From NCBI RefSeq assembly GCF_943913045.1, contig NZ_CALTVH010000001.1:124001-188000 (forward strand): a DNA stretch of 64,000 bases, read 5' to 3'. Origin of the DNA: an uncultured Ezakiella sp. Its GTDB lineage: Bacteria > Bacillota > Clostridia > Tissierellales > Peptoniphilaceae. The position numbers and the translations under genes were made by a program. Shown in pieces: positions 25,492 through 35,186 of the stretch. The notes below the pieces were generated by a model, which worked only from the letters and a program-made list of their open reading frames with translations, ran no database searches and had not been told where the DNA came from. Each line of letters begins with the position of its first letter. The first letter of the stretch is position 1.

Positions 25492-26301
25492 ATGGATTTT
25501 ATTAGTTTTGAGAAATATTTAATATCTTTAATTGATGAAATGGATATCATAAGTGACGATTTAAAGTCGGCTATGAAATATTCGGTTAGCAGAGGGGGCA
25601 AAAGGTTACGTCCTAAATTTTCTCTGCTTACAGCGGCGGCTTTTGATATTGAACCTGAAGTAGTCTATCCATATGCGGCAGCTTTAGAGATGATTCATGA
25701 GTTTTCACTCATTCATGACGATCTCCCATGCATGGATAATGATGATTTTAGAAGAGGAAAGGAAACTACTCATGTTATCTATGGGGAAATGAATGCATTG
25801 CTTTCTGGAGACGCTCTTTTAAATTTAGCTGCAGAAATTTCATTTAATGACCTTTTGAAAAACAATGATATTAATAAAGTATGGGCTTATAAGTTTTTAT
25901 TTAATAAATCAGGAGCCTTAGGTATGATAGGCGGCCAGGCTTTTGAAAATGAGGCTAATGATTCTGTAGAAGACTATTACAAGACTATCAACGGAAAGAC
26001 AGTTGCTTTATTTGAGTGTTCAATTTACGGAACAGGATTATACTTAGGCTTAGATAAAAGTAAATTAGAATTATTGGCAGAACTATCTATAAACATTGGC
26101 CAAGGTTTTCAAGCTATAGATGATAGAAGTGATAAAGACGGAATATATAAAATTTCCAAAGAAAAGTGTTGTAATATTATAAATAGTTGTAAGATTAATA
26201 TCGATAGTTTATACAAGTCTTTATCTGAATTAGAAGCGTCTATTAATGGGTATAAAGATATCACTGATGTATTATTTAGCAAGGAGTTTATAAATAACTA
26301 A
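25492..26301 (+). CDS. ispA: Farnesyl diphosphate synthase (IspA-type polyprenyl synthase)
   Basis: The protein condenses IPP with DMAPP/GPP to make farnesyl diphosphate. I take ATG 25492 as start (269 residues); an upstream ATG at 25462 lies inside xseB and adds ten residues not typical of the family. The first Asp-rich motif is DDLPCMD with Phe five residues before it (HEFSLIHDD), the pattern of bacterial short-chain FPP synthases. The second Asp-rich motif is AIDDRSD. GGKRLRP near residue 35 binds IPP. The position after xseAB is conserved. Confidence 0.93.
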   Translation: MDFISFEKYLISLIDEMDIISDDLKSAMKYSVSRGGKRLRPKFSLLTAAAFDIEPEVVYPYAAALEMIHEFSLIHDDLPCMDNDDFRRGKETTHVIYGEMNALLSGDALLNLAAEISFNDLLKNNDINKVWAYKFLFNKSGALGMIGGQAFENEANDSVEDYYKTINGKTVALFECSIYGTGLYLGLDKSKLELLAELSINIGQGFQAIDDRSDKDGIYKISKEKCCNIINSCKINIDSLYKSLSELEASINGYKDITDVLFSKEFINN

Positions 26302-26313
26302 TTGGAGGGTCTG

Positions 26314-27981
26314 ATGCTTTTAGAATTAAATATTAATAATTTTGCATTAATAAAAAATTCAAGAATAATGTTTAAACATGGGCTAAATATTTTAAGCGGA
26401 GAAACTGGTGCTGGTAAGTCAATAGTATTTGAAGCATTAAGTGTTTGCCTTGGTGAAAGAGCATCCAAGACCATGATAAAATCTGGTGAAGATCATGCAG
26501 TTGTTGAAGCCATTTTTTCTTTGGACGAAGAAATTATACCTATATTAAAAGATTTAGGTGTTTACTCAGATGAAGAAACTTTTACTATAAGACGTGATAT
26601 ATTTCTGGATTATCCGTCTGTATCAAGGATTAACGGTTTCTCTGTTACTATAAATAATTTAAAAATACTTGCAAACCAGATTTGCAATATTTATGGACAA
26701 TATGAGCATCAACTTTTATTAGATCAAGACAATTATTTACCAATGATAGATGGATTAAGTTTAGAGAGTATTGAGATTAAAAGTAAAGTAGAAGATTTGT
26801 TTAAAAAGCAAAAAGCTGCTCAATTAGATCTTGATAAGCTTATAAAAACATCGGAAAATATAAATCAAGAGATGGACTATATTGAGTTTCAAATTAACGA
26901 GATAGAAGCTCTAGACTTAAAAGAAGGTGAAGAACATTCACTAAGAGATGAGTTAAATAAATTAGAAAATTATCAACTTATTTATAATTCCATAATGAAT
27001 GCTAAAAACTCTATAGCTGGTGATTTTGAAGGTGGATCAGGGGCATTAGGATATTTAAATGACAGCCTGTCTTCTCTGGAAAAAATAGATTCTTTTGATG
27101 AATCTATATCTGAACTCACAAAAAGATTACAGAGTATAATTTATGAAGCAGAAGATATTTCTGATTCACTTGATGATTATATGAATATTGATTTTGATGA
27201 ATCAAGGCTCGAAGAAATAAATTTCAGATTATCCAGCATTCAATCTATTAAGAAAAAATACAACAAAGAGATTTCTGAGATAATCAGTTATAAAGCTATA
27301 CTTCAGGATAATCTTAATAATTTAAAAAATATAGAAGATAATATTAAGGATAAACAAGCTGAGGTAAATAAATTAAAAATAGAGTATGATAAAATATCAA
27401 ATAAGCTTTCAAGCATAAGAAAAGAAAATGCTAAGATTTTTGAAACAAGTCTAATGGATGAGCTAAAGCATCTTGACATGAGCAATATTTATTTCACAGT
27501 TTTATTTGAAGAAAAATATCCAAGCATAGATGGAATAGATAAAATTGATTTTATGGTAATAACTAATAAAGGCGCTGATTTAAAGCCACTAAGAGAAATA
27601 ATTTCAGGTGGTGAGATGAGCAGGTTTATGTTAGCTATAAAGAAAGTATTTGCAAATGATGAAACAAATAAAACTTTAGTTTTTGATGAAATTGATTCAG
27701 GACTTAGTGGAAAAGCAGCAAATGCTGTAGGAAATAGACTCTTGGATTTATCAAAAACAAGACAGGTTATTTTGATATCACATCTTCCGCAAATTATAGC
27801 TAAAGCTGATGTACATTTTAAAATTCAAAAATTTGATGATATAGAAGAAACTCACACACAAGTAAAAGAGTTAAATAGAAGTGAGAGAATCGAAGAAATT
27901 GCTAGACTTTTGAGTGGAGATGTAATAAGCGAAGCTACTTTAAGAAATGCAGAAGAATTAATTAATGAAAAGAGGGATTAA
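26314..27981 (+). CDS. recN: DNA repair protein RecN
   Basis: RecN is an SMC-like ATPase acting early at double-strand breaks. The start is ATG 26314 with GGAGGG 4-9 bases before it (555 residues); an upstream TTG at 26302 is unlikely. Walker A is GETGAGKS near residue 29. The central coiled coils span about 150-370, the signature is EIISGGEMSRFMLAIK, Walker B is LVFDEIDSGLSGKAA, and the H-loop is ISHLPQI. The ATPase halves are fused in one chain, unlike the split Rad50-like set at 51.6-54.0 kb. Confidence 0.96.
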   Translation: MLLELNINNFALIKNSRIMFKHGLNILSGETGAGKSIVFEALSVCLGERASKTMIKSGEDHAVVEAIFSLDEEIIPILKDLGVYSDEETFTIRRDIFLDYPSVSRINGFSVTINNLKILANQICNIYGQYEHQLLLDQDNYLPMIDGLSLESIEIKSKVEDLFKKQKAAQLDLDKLIKTSENINQEMDYIEFQINEIEALDLKEGEEHSLRDELNKLENYQLIYNSIMNAKNSIAGDFEGGSGALGYLNDSLSSLEKIDSFDESISELTKRLQSIIYEAEDISDSLDDYMNIDFDESRLEEINFRLSSIQSIKKKYNKEISEIISYKAILQDNLNNLKNIEDNIKDKQAEVNKLKIEYDKISNKLSSIRKENAKIFETSLMDELKHLDMSNIYFTVLFEEKYPSIDGIDKIDFMVITNKGADLKPLREIISGGEMSRFMLAIKKVFANDETNKTLVFDEIDSGLSGKAANAVGNRLLDLSKTRQVILISHLPQIIAKADVHFKIQKFDDIEETHTQVKELNRSERIEEIARLLSGDVISEATLRNAEELINEKRD

Positions 27982-28503
27982 ATGTCAGATTTATATGAAA
28001 AGACAATTAAAAGTGATAAAATTTATGAGGGTAAAATTTTAAATTTAAGACTAGATTCTGTCGAGTTACCTGATAGGAAATACTCAAAGAGAGAAATTGT
28101 GGAACATCTTGATGCCTCGGCTGTAATTTTAATTCAAGATGGAAAGCTTTTGTTGATAAAGCATTTTAGAAACACTGTGAATGATGTAATATATGAGATC
28201 CCTTCGGGAATGGTAGACGCTGGAGAAACACCTATAGAAGCTGCTAAAAGAGAACTGACTGAGGAGACCGGTATAAAGGCTTCTGATGTTGAACTTGTAT
28301 TTTCTTTATTTAGTTCTCCAGGATACTCGACTGAAAAAATCAACTTTTTCTTAGCAAATGGGCCTTTTGAAAAAGGTGAGCAAAAAGAAGACCTAGAAGT
28401 TGAATTTGTGGACCTAGAAAAGCTAGGAAAAATGATTGATGATTTAGAAATTATTGATATGAAAACTGTTGTTGCATATTATATTGCGAAGGGGATGGTT
28501 TAA
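27982..28503 (+). CDS. Nudix hydrolase, ADP-ribose pyrophosphatase type
   Basis: This 173-residue Nudix protein has the box GMVDAGETPIEAAKRELTEETGI at about residues 73-95, with the REL..EE..G metal-binding residues intact. The surrounding sequence (REIVEHLDASAVILI, EIPSGMVDAGE, FSSPGYSTEKINFFLA) is that of the NudF-like ADP-ribose/ADP-sugar pyrophosphatases. It abuts recN (no gap) and shares one base with the nucleoside phosphorylase gene, suggesting a nucleotide-salvage context. Confidence 0.9.
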   Translation: MSDLYEKTIKSDKIYEGKILNLRLDSVELPDRKYSKREIVEHLDASAVILIQDGKLLLIKHFRNTVNDVIYEIPSGMVDAGETPIEAAKRELTEETGIKASDVELVFSLFSSPGYSTEKINFFLANGPFEKGEQKEDLEVEFVDLEKLGKMIDDLEIIDMKTVVAYYIAKGMV

Positions 28504-29789
28504 TGGATTTTATTTCAATTCTTGAAAAAAAGAGAGATGGACTCAATCTAAATGATGAAGAAATCGATTTTGTCGTTAAGAAAATTGTTGATGGATCATT
28601 GCCTGATTATCAATTGTCTGCTTTTTTGATGGCAACATATATAAATGGGATGACTGACGAAGAAACCTATAATCTAACAATGAGCATGGTTAATAATGGC
28701 AGTGTTGAATATATAGAAGGTATTAGTGATCGCTCGGTCGATAAGCATTCAACAGGTGGTGTTGGAGATAAACTTACTTTGGTTATCACACCAATTCTTG
28801 CTGCATACGGCGTACCTGTAGTTAAAATGAGTGGCAGAGGTTTAGGGATTACTGGAGGCACTTTGGATAAACTTGAGAGCATACCAGGTTTTAATATTTA
28901 TTTAAGTCAAGAAGATATTGAAAAGCAAGCTGAAGCAATTGGCATTGTCCTAGCTGCACAAACAAATAACTTAGCACCAGCTGATAAAGTTATATATGCA
29001 CTAAGAGATGTAACAGCTACAATTGATTCTTATCCCCTTATTGCCTCATCTATTATGAGCAAAAAATTAGCTATTAAAAACAAGGCACTATGCATTGATC
29101 TTAAAGTTGGCAAAGGTGCTTTTATGAAAGATTTAGAATCTGCTTCTGAACTTGCAAGAATTTTTAAATTCATAGCAGATAAAAACAAAAGAGATATAAG
29201 CGTTGTGCTTACAGATATGAATAATCCTATTGGCAGATGTGTAGGTAACTCACTAGAAATAATGGAAGTTGTAGATGTATTGAAAGGTAAATTAAAAGAG
29301 GAAGTTTATGATATGTCGATTAGATTTGCCGCTGAATCAATACAGCTACTTTATCCAAGAAAGTCAATCGAAGAAATAACCAAAGAATGCGAATTATTAA
29401 TTGATGATGGCTCTGCATATAATAAGTTTTTAGAACTTGTTAAATGGCAGGGGGGAGAAACGAGTTTTCTCGATAATATAGAAGAGAGCCTCTCAAAAAA
29501 TAAATTTGATGTATTGGCTGCTTCTGAAGGTTATGTAGATTATGACGCACATTCTATTGGCTATATTTCATTGATTTGTGGTGCGGGTCGAAAAACTAAA
29601 GAAGATGCAATAGATCATGGTGCTGGGATTAAATTTAATAAAGTCCATGGTGATAAAGTTAACAAAGGAGATCTACTTTATTCTATTTATACAGAAAAGA
29701 ATTTTAATGATATTGAAGATTATATTAAAGGGTCCTTTGAATTGCTTAAAAATAAACAAAGCACTGATAGAATTTTAAAGGTGATTTAA
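28503..29789 (+). CDS. pdp: Pyrimidine-nucleoside phosphorylase
   Basis: The enzyme phosphorolyses uridine and thymidine-type nucleosides in salvage. The 428-residue protein has the thymidine/pyrimidine phosphorylase signature: DKHSTGGVGDKLTLV near residue 80, MSGRGLGITGGTLDKLESIPG, and the later block DLKVGKGAFMK. Length is closest to the Firmicute Pdp enzymes. The ATG shares one base with the Nudix stop, and the stop shares one base with the protease gene. Pdp versus DeoA substrate range cannot be settled from sequence alone. Confidence 0.92.
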   Translation: MDFISILEKKRDGLNLNDEEIDFVVKKIVDGSLPDYQLSAFLMATYINGMTDEETYNLTMSMVNNGSVEYIEGISDRSVDKHSTGGVGDKLTLVITPILAAYGVPVVKMSGRGLGITGGTLDKLESIPGFNIYLSQEDIEKQAEAIGIVLAAQTNNLAPADKVIYALRDVTATIDSYPLIASSIMSKKLAIKNKALCIDLKVGKGAFMKDLESASELARIFKFIADKNKRDISVVLTDMNNPIGRCVGNSLEIMEVVDVLKGKLKEEVYDMSIRFAAESIQLLYPRKSIEEITKECELLIDDGSAYNKFLELVKWQGGETSFLDNIEESLSKNKFDVLAASEGYVDYDAHSIGYISLICGAGRKTKEDAIDHGAGIKFNKVHGDKVNKGDLLYSIYTEKNFNDIEDYIKGSFELLKNKQSTDRILKVI

Positions 29790-30382
29790 TGGATGCAATA
29801 TTAAGTTTCTTAAGGTATGCTCCTGCATTAGTATTAGCGATTGTTATTCATGAATCAGCTCACGCTCTTGCTGCCCTTGCTGTTGGCGATAGGAGTGCTA
29901 AAGATATGGGGAGAGTGTCGCTTAATCCTTTTAATCATCTCGATCCAATTGGGTTAATCTCGTTGTTTGTTTTTAAATTTGGGTGGGCAAAGCCAGTTCC
30001 AATTAATCCAAGAAATTTCAAAAATTATAACCTGGGGATGTTTGTGGTAAGTATAGCCGGGATTGTTACAAACTTTATTTTTGCATATATTTGTTCTCTA
30101 TTAATAAAAGCAAATATTGTTAGTGGCAGTTCATATTTAAATACATTTTTATTTATGTCTATGCTTATTAATCTTAATTTGGCATTCTTTAATTTAATTC
30201 CATTACCGCCTCTTGACGGTTCAAATATTTTGCTATCATTTTTTAGTCCTAGAACAGCATATGAGGTTCAAAAATATTCAAGATACACACAGTTACTTCT
30301 TGTTGTATTAATATTTAGCGGATCTATTTCAAATGTTCTTGGACATCTAGTAATGTCTACCATGAACTGGATGTTGTCATGA
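29789..30382 (+). CDS. Site-2 protease-like M50 membrane metallopeptidase
   Basis: This 197-residue membrane protein has the zinc motif HESAH (VIVIHESAHALAALAVGD) in the first TM segment and a second motif NLIPLPPLDGSNIL in a later one, which supplies the third ligand. It is the compact M50B form (YwhC-like) without PDZ domains. The DRSAKDMGRVSLNPFNHLDPIG loop is typical. The location directly before scpA (4-base overlap) is widely conserved in Clostridia, although no functional link to chromosome condensation is known. Confidence 0.92.
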   Translation: MDAILSFLRYAPALVLAIVIHESAHALAALAVGDRSAKDMGRVSLNPFNHLDPIGLISLFVFKFGWAKPVPINPRNFKNYNLGMFVVSIAGIVTNFIFAYICSLLIKANIVSGSSYLNTFLFMSMLINLNLAFFNLIPLPPLDGSNILLSFFSPRTAYEVQKYSRYTQLLLVVLIFSGSISNVLGHLVMSTMNWMLS

Positions 30383-31083
30383 GTAAAAATATATTTATAA
30401 AATTGGATGACTACTCCGGGCCTCTTGATTTATTATTGGATTTAATTAAAAAAAATGAGATAAATATCTATGATATTCCAATAAATTTTATTACTCAAGA
30501 GTATTTGGATACACTTAGACAAAATGCTGATATGGGAATAGAAATTCAAGTTGAATTCCTATACCTTGCTGCTACTTTGTTAAATATAAAAACTAGAATG
30601 ATGCTTCCATCTAAGGATGAAGAAGATGATGATCCTAGAGTAAATCTTGTTGAGCAATTAATTGTTTACAACCGATTCAAGATGACTCAAGAGGATTTGT
30701 TTAATCTACTTGAAAAGAACCTTCTATCATATGACAAAAATTTAAATGAAGATATATTTAACAAAAACGTCGTATATACAATTAGCTATAACAAAGACAA
30801 TTTATTCAATACTTTTGATAATTTAATCAACAATAAAAGACAAGCTTTAGTTAGCAATGAGATTTTAATAGTAAAAGAAAGATACAAAACAGAAGACCTT
30901 GTTGAAGATATAAAAAGTATTTTGTTTAAAGAGAAAAATGTTTCTTTAAGGAAGATATCTAGCAACAAAAATCGCGAGTACCTTATAACCGCATTTTTGG
31001 CGATTCTTGAATTATTAAATAGCGGTCTAATCGTATGCAAACAAGAATCAGCATTTTCAGATATTTATCTAAGGAAAATATAG
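30379..31083 (+). CDS. scpA: Segregation and condensation protein A
   Basis: ScpA is the kleisin that closes the SMC-ScpAB ring. The 234-residue protein begins with the conserved FIKLDDYSGPLDLLLDLIKKNEINIYDIP and ends with a winged-helix region that contacts the SMC head. It overlaps the protease gene by 4 bases and is followed by scpB after 12 bases. No smc gene is in the window. Confidence 0.95.
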   Translation: MSKNIFIKLDDYSGPLDLLLDLIKKNEINIYDIPINFITQEYLDTLRQNADMGIEIQVEFLYLAATLLNIKTRMMLPSKDEEDDDPRVNLVEQLIVYNRFKMTQEDLFNLLEKNLLSYDKNLNEDIFNKNVVYTISYNKDNLFNTFDNLINNKRQALVSNEILIVKERYKTEDLVEDIKSILFKEKNVSLRKISSNKNREYLITAFLAILELLNSGLIVCKQESAFSDIYLRKI

Positions 31084-31095
31084 AAGAGGTATAAA

Positions 31096-31761
31096 GTGAT
31101 TGAAGATAGAAATAAATATAAAAATTCTATAGAGGCTCTCCTTTTTGCGTGGGGAGATTTAATTGAAGTTAATGAAATATGTAAATATTTTAATCTTGAA
31201 AAAACTATTGTTGAAGATATTATTGATGAGTTAAAAAGTGAATACTCTGATAGAGGATTAAGAATTCAAATTGTTGGCAAATCAGTGCAACTAAATTCAA
31301 ATCCACAATATAACAAAATCATTTCAGATTTTGGTGTAAAACAAAAGAAGAGGAACTTATCAAATGCTGCTATGGAAACACTTAGCATTATTGCATACTT
31401 ACAACCTACTACTAAGTCTGTTGTAGAACAGATTAGAGGAGTTCATAGTGACGGATCAATTAGAACCTTATTAGATAGAGGGCTTATTAGGGAAGCTGGA
31501 AAATTAAATCAACCTGGCAGGCCGATTGTATATAGAACAACGGATGAATTTTTAAAGTCTTTTGAAATTGAGAATCTAAACGACTTACCAGAACTGGTTG
31601 ACAAAGAAGAAATTCTAGAGCTATTAAAAATCACAGAGATTGATTTTGATGATATTGAAGATATAGAACCGGCAGAAGAGCTTGAGGAGAGTATCGAATA
31701 CGAGCAAAATAGCATAGAGTCTGATTATAGTGAGGTGGTTGAGACAGATGAGACTGAATAA
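31096..31761 (+). CDS. scpB: Segregation and condensation protein B
   Basis: ScpB is the second accessory subunit of the SMC complex. The 221-residue protein has the two winged-helix domains, with LSNAAMETLSIIAYLQPTTK and VEQIRGVHSDGSIRTLLDRG in the second. The start is GTG at 31096 with AGAGGT upstream. The C-terminal 45 residues are an unusually long acidic tail (EPAEELEESIEYEQNSIE). It overlaps rluB by 14 bases. Confidence 0.95.
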   Translation: MIEDRNKYKNSIEALLFAWGDLIEVNEICKYFNLEKTIVEDIIDELKSEYSDRGLRIQIVGKSVQLNSNPQYNKIISDFGVKQKKRNLSNAAMETLSIIAYLQPTTKSVVEQIRGVHSDGSIRTLLDRGLIREAGKLNQPGRPIVYRTTDEFLKSFEIENLNDLPELVDKEEILELLKITEIDFDDIEDIEPAEELEESIEYEQNSIESDYSEVVETDETE

Positions 31762-32470
31762 ATATATATCTAATTCTGGATATTGCTCTAGAAGAAAGGC
31801 TGATGAAATAATAAAAGCGGGTCTTGTTACTGTCAATGGACAAGTAGTTCAAAATATAGGTCATGATGTAGAAGAGAATGACTATGTAAAAGTTGAAGGC
31901 AAAACCATTCAACTTACACCTGGTAATGTTTACTTTGCCTTGTATAAGCCGAGAGGTTATCTATCATCTAACTCTGATATTCATCATGATAAGCTTGCAG
32001 TAGATTTAATTAATTACAACAAAAAGCTTCAATATGTGGGGAGATTGGACTTAGATAGCGAAGGGCTGATTATTCTAACAGATGATGGTGATTTTACAAA
32101 TATAATGACCCACCCATCATATCAAGTAAAGAAGACTTATTTAGTTTACATTAATAGCTATGTCTCTGACAGCGTTATTAAAGAAATTGAAAATGGAATT
32201 AAACTTGAAGATGGGCCTACACAAAAATGTATTATAAATGTTAAAAATAGAAATAAATATCAAACAAAATTAGAAATTCAAATTTATGAAGGACGCAACA
32301 GACAAATTAGAAGGATGTTTGAAAAATTTAATTTTACTGTTAGCCGATTAATTAGAACTAAACATGGAGAGATTAGTCTAAATGGACTTACAGAAGGGAA
32401 GTATAGACAATTTGATAAAAATGAGTTAAAATATGTTAAGGAGCTACTAAAGATTCATGACAGTAAATGA
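31748..32470 (+). CDS. rluB: 23S rRNA pseudouridine synthase, RluB family
   Basis: The chosen ATG is 31748 (MRLNKYISNSGYCSRRKAD), giving 240 residues; a GTG at 31730 is in frame but lacks a separate ribosome site, while GAGGTGG lies about 10 bases before 31748. An S4 RNA-binding domain (1-60) precedes the RsuA/RluB catalytic domain, with GRLDLDSEGLIILTDDG holding the catalytic Asp and EGRNRQIRRMFE near the end. RluB modifies U2605-equivalent in 23S rRNA. It follows scpB as in most Firmicutes. Confidence 0.94.
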   Translation: MRLNKYISNSGYCSRRKADEIIKAGLVTVNGQVVQNIGHDVEENDYVKVEGKTIQLTPGNVYFALYKPRGYLSSNSDIHHDKLAVDLINYNKKLQYVGRLDLDSEGLIILTDDGDFTNIMTHPSYQVKKTYLVYINSYVSDSVIKEIENGIKLEDGPTQKCIINVKNRNKYQTKLEIQIYEGRNRQIRRMFEKFNFTVSRLIRTKHGEISLNGLTEGKYRQFDKNELKYVKELLKIHDSK

Positions 32471-33317
32471 AAAGAATTTAAAAAACTTGATTTATAAAAA
32501 ATATGACATCCTTAGTAAGGGACAACAAAAAATAGCTGATTATATTATTTTAAACCCAAACGAAATGATTGATATGACAGCTAAAGACTTAGCATGTAAA
32601 TTAAAGCTTAGCGAATCTACAATAGTTAGATTTGCTCAAGAACTTGGGTTAGAAGGGTACAGAGATCTTAAAGAATTAATAATTGATGACGTAAAAAGCA
32701 CCTCTACATCGCTTGATAGGATGAATATATTTTCGGAAACGGATGCATATACTAGCTCTATTTATAGCTCAGTAAATTCTGAAATATCTTACTTAAAAAA
32801 GTTGGAGCTTATTGATAAGTCCACAGTAAAAGATATAGTAGAGAATTTTTTAACTGCTAAAAAAATATATTTATTGGGGTGTAGGACTTCACATTTCTTA
32901 GCTTCATATTTTAACTTTTACCTAAGGATCTTACTAGATAATGTGTATTTACTTGGTGAAAGTGAAACTACAATTTTTGAAGAAATGGTGGATGCTGATG
33001 AGGATGATTTATTATTTGTAATTAGCTATCCAAGGTATACAAGGTTGATGCTAGACGTTGTCCAACATGCTAAAGATAGAAATGTTAAAATAGTTTCATT
33101 AACAGATAATGATTCGAATAAATTATCAAAAATGTCTGATTTGACGATTGCAGCAAATAATAATTTGTTGTTTTTTGTGGATTCACTGGTAGTTCCAATG
33201 GCAATCATAAATGGAATTATTGTGGATATAAGTATGAGTAATAGGCAAAATACAATTAATAGCTTATCTCAAATGGAAGACCTGTGGAAGAAATATAATA
33301 TATTTGACACAGAATGA
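32457..33317 (+). CDS. MurR/RpiR-family regulator (HTH plus SIS domain)
   Basis: This 286-residue regulator has an N-terminal RpiR helix-turn-helix (about 1-75: ADYIILNPNEMIDMTAKDLA, SESTIVRFAQELGLEGYRDLK). A C-terminal sugar-isomerase-like SIS domain (about 110-265: IYLLGCRTSHFLASYF) normally binds a phosphosugar. No sugar-catabolic operon is adjacent, so the regulon is unknown. It overlaps rluB by 14 bases and is probably co-transcribed with scpAB-rluB. Confidence 0.9.
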   Translation: MTVNEKNLKNLIYKKYDILSKGQQKIADYIILNPNEMIDMTAKDLACKLKLSESTIVRFAQELGLEGYRDLKELIIDDVKSTSTSLDRMNIFSETDAYTSSIYSSVNSEISYLKKLELIDKSTVKDIVENFLTAKKIYLLGCRTSHFLASYFNFYLRILLDNVYLLGESETTIFEEMVDADEDDLLFVISYPRYTRLMLDVVQHAKDRNVKIVSLTDNDSNKLSKMSDLTIAANNNLLFFVDSLVVPMAIINGIIVDISMSNRQNTINSLSQMEDLWKKYNIFDTE

Positions 33318-33333
33318 TTTATAGGAGGTAATT

Positions 33334-33984
33334 ATGAAGAGGAAATTTTTAGTTGCTGTAGTAGCTTTAGCTATGATTTTTACTACAGGGTGTAAGTTAT
33401 TTAGCGATGGGGATATTAATACTAGAAAAGTCGCCACACTAAAGGAAGAAGAAAAGATTCAAATTGCAAATGAGCTTGCTTCAATTGTTTTAACTGAAGA
33501 TGAAAAGTTTAATTTTATTACTGAAAAAATGTTAGATCAGATTGCTTTAACAAAGGACGATAAGACAGTAGCCCAACTTAGAACTCAAATCGAGGCTAAT
33601 AAAAGTAATTTATTTGAGTCTTATTTAAGCGATTACAAGGAATTAAATTCTGTAAACACTCCTAATGAAGAGGAAAAAATAGTAAATATTCCATTCTTAG
33701 ACAATATTGTAGAAATTATAAGGAATATTTATACAGGAGTCTACGAGTCAAAAGAAACTTTTACTGCAGCAATAGAAAGCTACAATGCAGATTATCAAAA
33801 TGCCTTTAGAATGGTTCGTGATGAAGGAAAAACCTATGATGGCTTAGAATATACAAAAACTATAGTAACAGTTGATAATCCAAGAGAATATAGATCTGAA
33901 CTAAAGGGTTCCGACAAGACAATATATATTTATTTCTCAGAGTCAAACGGAATTTTAAATCTTTCAAGAATAGTTGCTGAATAA
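33334..33984 (+). CDS. Lipoprotein of unknown function
   Basis: This 216-residue exported protein has an N-terminal signal and a clear lipobox (FTTGC, Cys20). The rest is charged and mostly helical, with no domain I recognise; residues 45-115 (ELASIVLTEDEKFNFITEKM) look helical and the C-terminal 40 residues beta-rich. A strong ATAGGAGGT site precedes the ATG. Its stop shares one base with the flavoprotein gene, so the two are coupled in translation, but that gives no firm functional clue. Confidence 0.75.
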   Translation: MKRKFLVAVVALAMIFTTGCKLFSDGDINTRKVATLKEEEKIQIANELASIVLTEDEKFNFITEKMLDQIALTKDDKTVAQLRTQIEANKSNLFESYLSDYKELNSVNTPNEEEKIVNIPFLDNIVEIIRNIYTGVYESKETFTAAIESYNADYQNAFRMVRDEGKTYDGLEYTKTIVTVDNPREYRSELKGSDKTIYIYFSESNGILNLSRIVAE

Positions 33985-35186
33985 TGATTTACGATCTGAT
34001 TGTTATTGGAGCAGGTGCTAGTGGTCTATTTGTAGCTTCAATGGTAAATCAAAATCAAAAGGTTTTAATCATTGAAAAAAATGACAGACCAGGTAAGAAG
34101 CTAAAAATAACAGGTAAGGGCAGATGTAATATTACAAATTCAAAACCGATAAATGAATTTTTTGAAGAGGTTTTTACAAATAACAAATTTTTATTTTCCT
34201 CATTTTATGAGTTTACAAATTATGATTTATTGGATTTTTTGAATCAAAAGGGTTTGAATACCAAGACTGAAAGGGGAGGACGTGTCTTCCCCTTTACTGA
34301 TAAATCAACAGATGTTATAGATTCATTATATTGTAATTCAAAAGCAGAATTTTTATTTAATGAAAACGTTTTAAACGTTTCAAAGGACAATATTTTTACT
34401 GTTGAAACTGACAATGGCAAATATAATTCAAGATTTCTATTAATTGCAACTGGCGGGTTATCATATCCAATGACCGGATCAACAGGTGATGGATATAACT
34501 TTGCTAAAAGCTTTGGACATACTATTATACCAACTAGGCCAGCTCTTGTAGGATTAAATGTTGACTTAAGTGATGAAAAAGAACTTATGGGTTTATCATT
34601 AAGAAATGTTAATGTAAGCTTAATATCCAATAAAAAACATATTTCTGAATTTGGTGAGTTACTTTTTACGCATTATGGAATAAGTGGTCCTACAATTTTA
34701 ACCCTAAGTTCTTTTGCGGAAAAAGGGGATATAGTATCTATAGATCTTAAACCTGGTCTTGATTATACAAAACTTGATAATAGATTGTTACGTGATTTTA
34801 ATGATAATATTAATAAGTCATTTAAAAATTCTTTAGATAAATTGTTTCCAAAATCTATGATTAATTATATTGTAAAGAGGTCTGGTATTGACGAAGATAA
34901 AAAAGTTAATCAGATTACAATTGATGAGAGAAAAAGCCTTATAAATCTTATAAAAAATTTAGAATTTAAAGTGATTTCAAGAAGAGGATTCAACGAAGCG
35001 GTAATTACTGATGGTGGCATTAATGTTAAAGAAATCAATCCAAAGACCATGGAGTCTAACTTAATACCTGGTCTCTATTTTGCTGGCGAAATTATTGATG
35101 TAGCTGCTAATACTGGTGGATATAATTTACAGATTGCATTTTCTACTGCATATAAGGCATTTAAATCAATATCGGAGGAATTATGA
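33984..35186 (+). CDS. HI0933/BaiN-family FAD-dependent oxidoreductase
   Basis: This 400-residue flavoprotein has an N-terminal Rossmann fold (DLIVIGAGASGLFVA) and the family-specific block KLKITGKGRCNITNSKP. Later motifs are ATGGLSYPMTGSTGDGY and the C-terminal FAD contact PGLYFAGEIIDVAANTGGYNLQ. It belongs to the HI0933 (YhiN) family, whose physiological substrate is unclear outside BaiN bile-acid enzymes. It overlaps aroH by 4 bases; the gene order HI0933-aroH-cmk is usual in clostridia. Confidence 0.9.
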   Translation: MIYDLIVIGAGASGLFVASMVNQNQKVLIIEKNDRPGKKLKITGKGRCNITNSKPINEFFEEVFTNNKFLFSSFYEFTNYDLLDFLNQKGLNTKTERGGRVFPFTDKSTDVIDSLYCNSKAEFLFNENVLNVSKDNIFTVETDNGKYNSRFLLIATGGLSYPMTGSTGDGYNFAKSFGHTIIPTRPALVGLNVDLSDEKELMGLSLRNVNVSLISNKKHISEFGELLFTHYGISGPTILTLSSFAEKGDIVSIDLKPGLDYTKLDNRLLRDFNDNINKSFKNSLDKLFPKSMINYIVKRSGIDEDKKVNQITIDERKSLINLIKNLEFKVISRRGFNEAVITDGGINVKEINPKTMESNLIPGLYFAGEIIDVAANTGGYNLQIAFSTAYKAFKSISEEL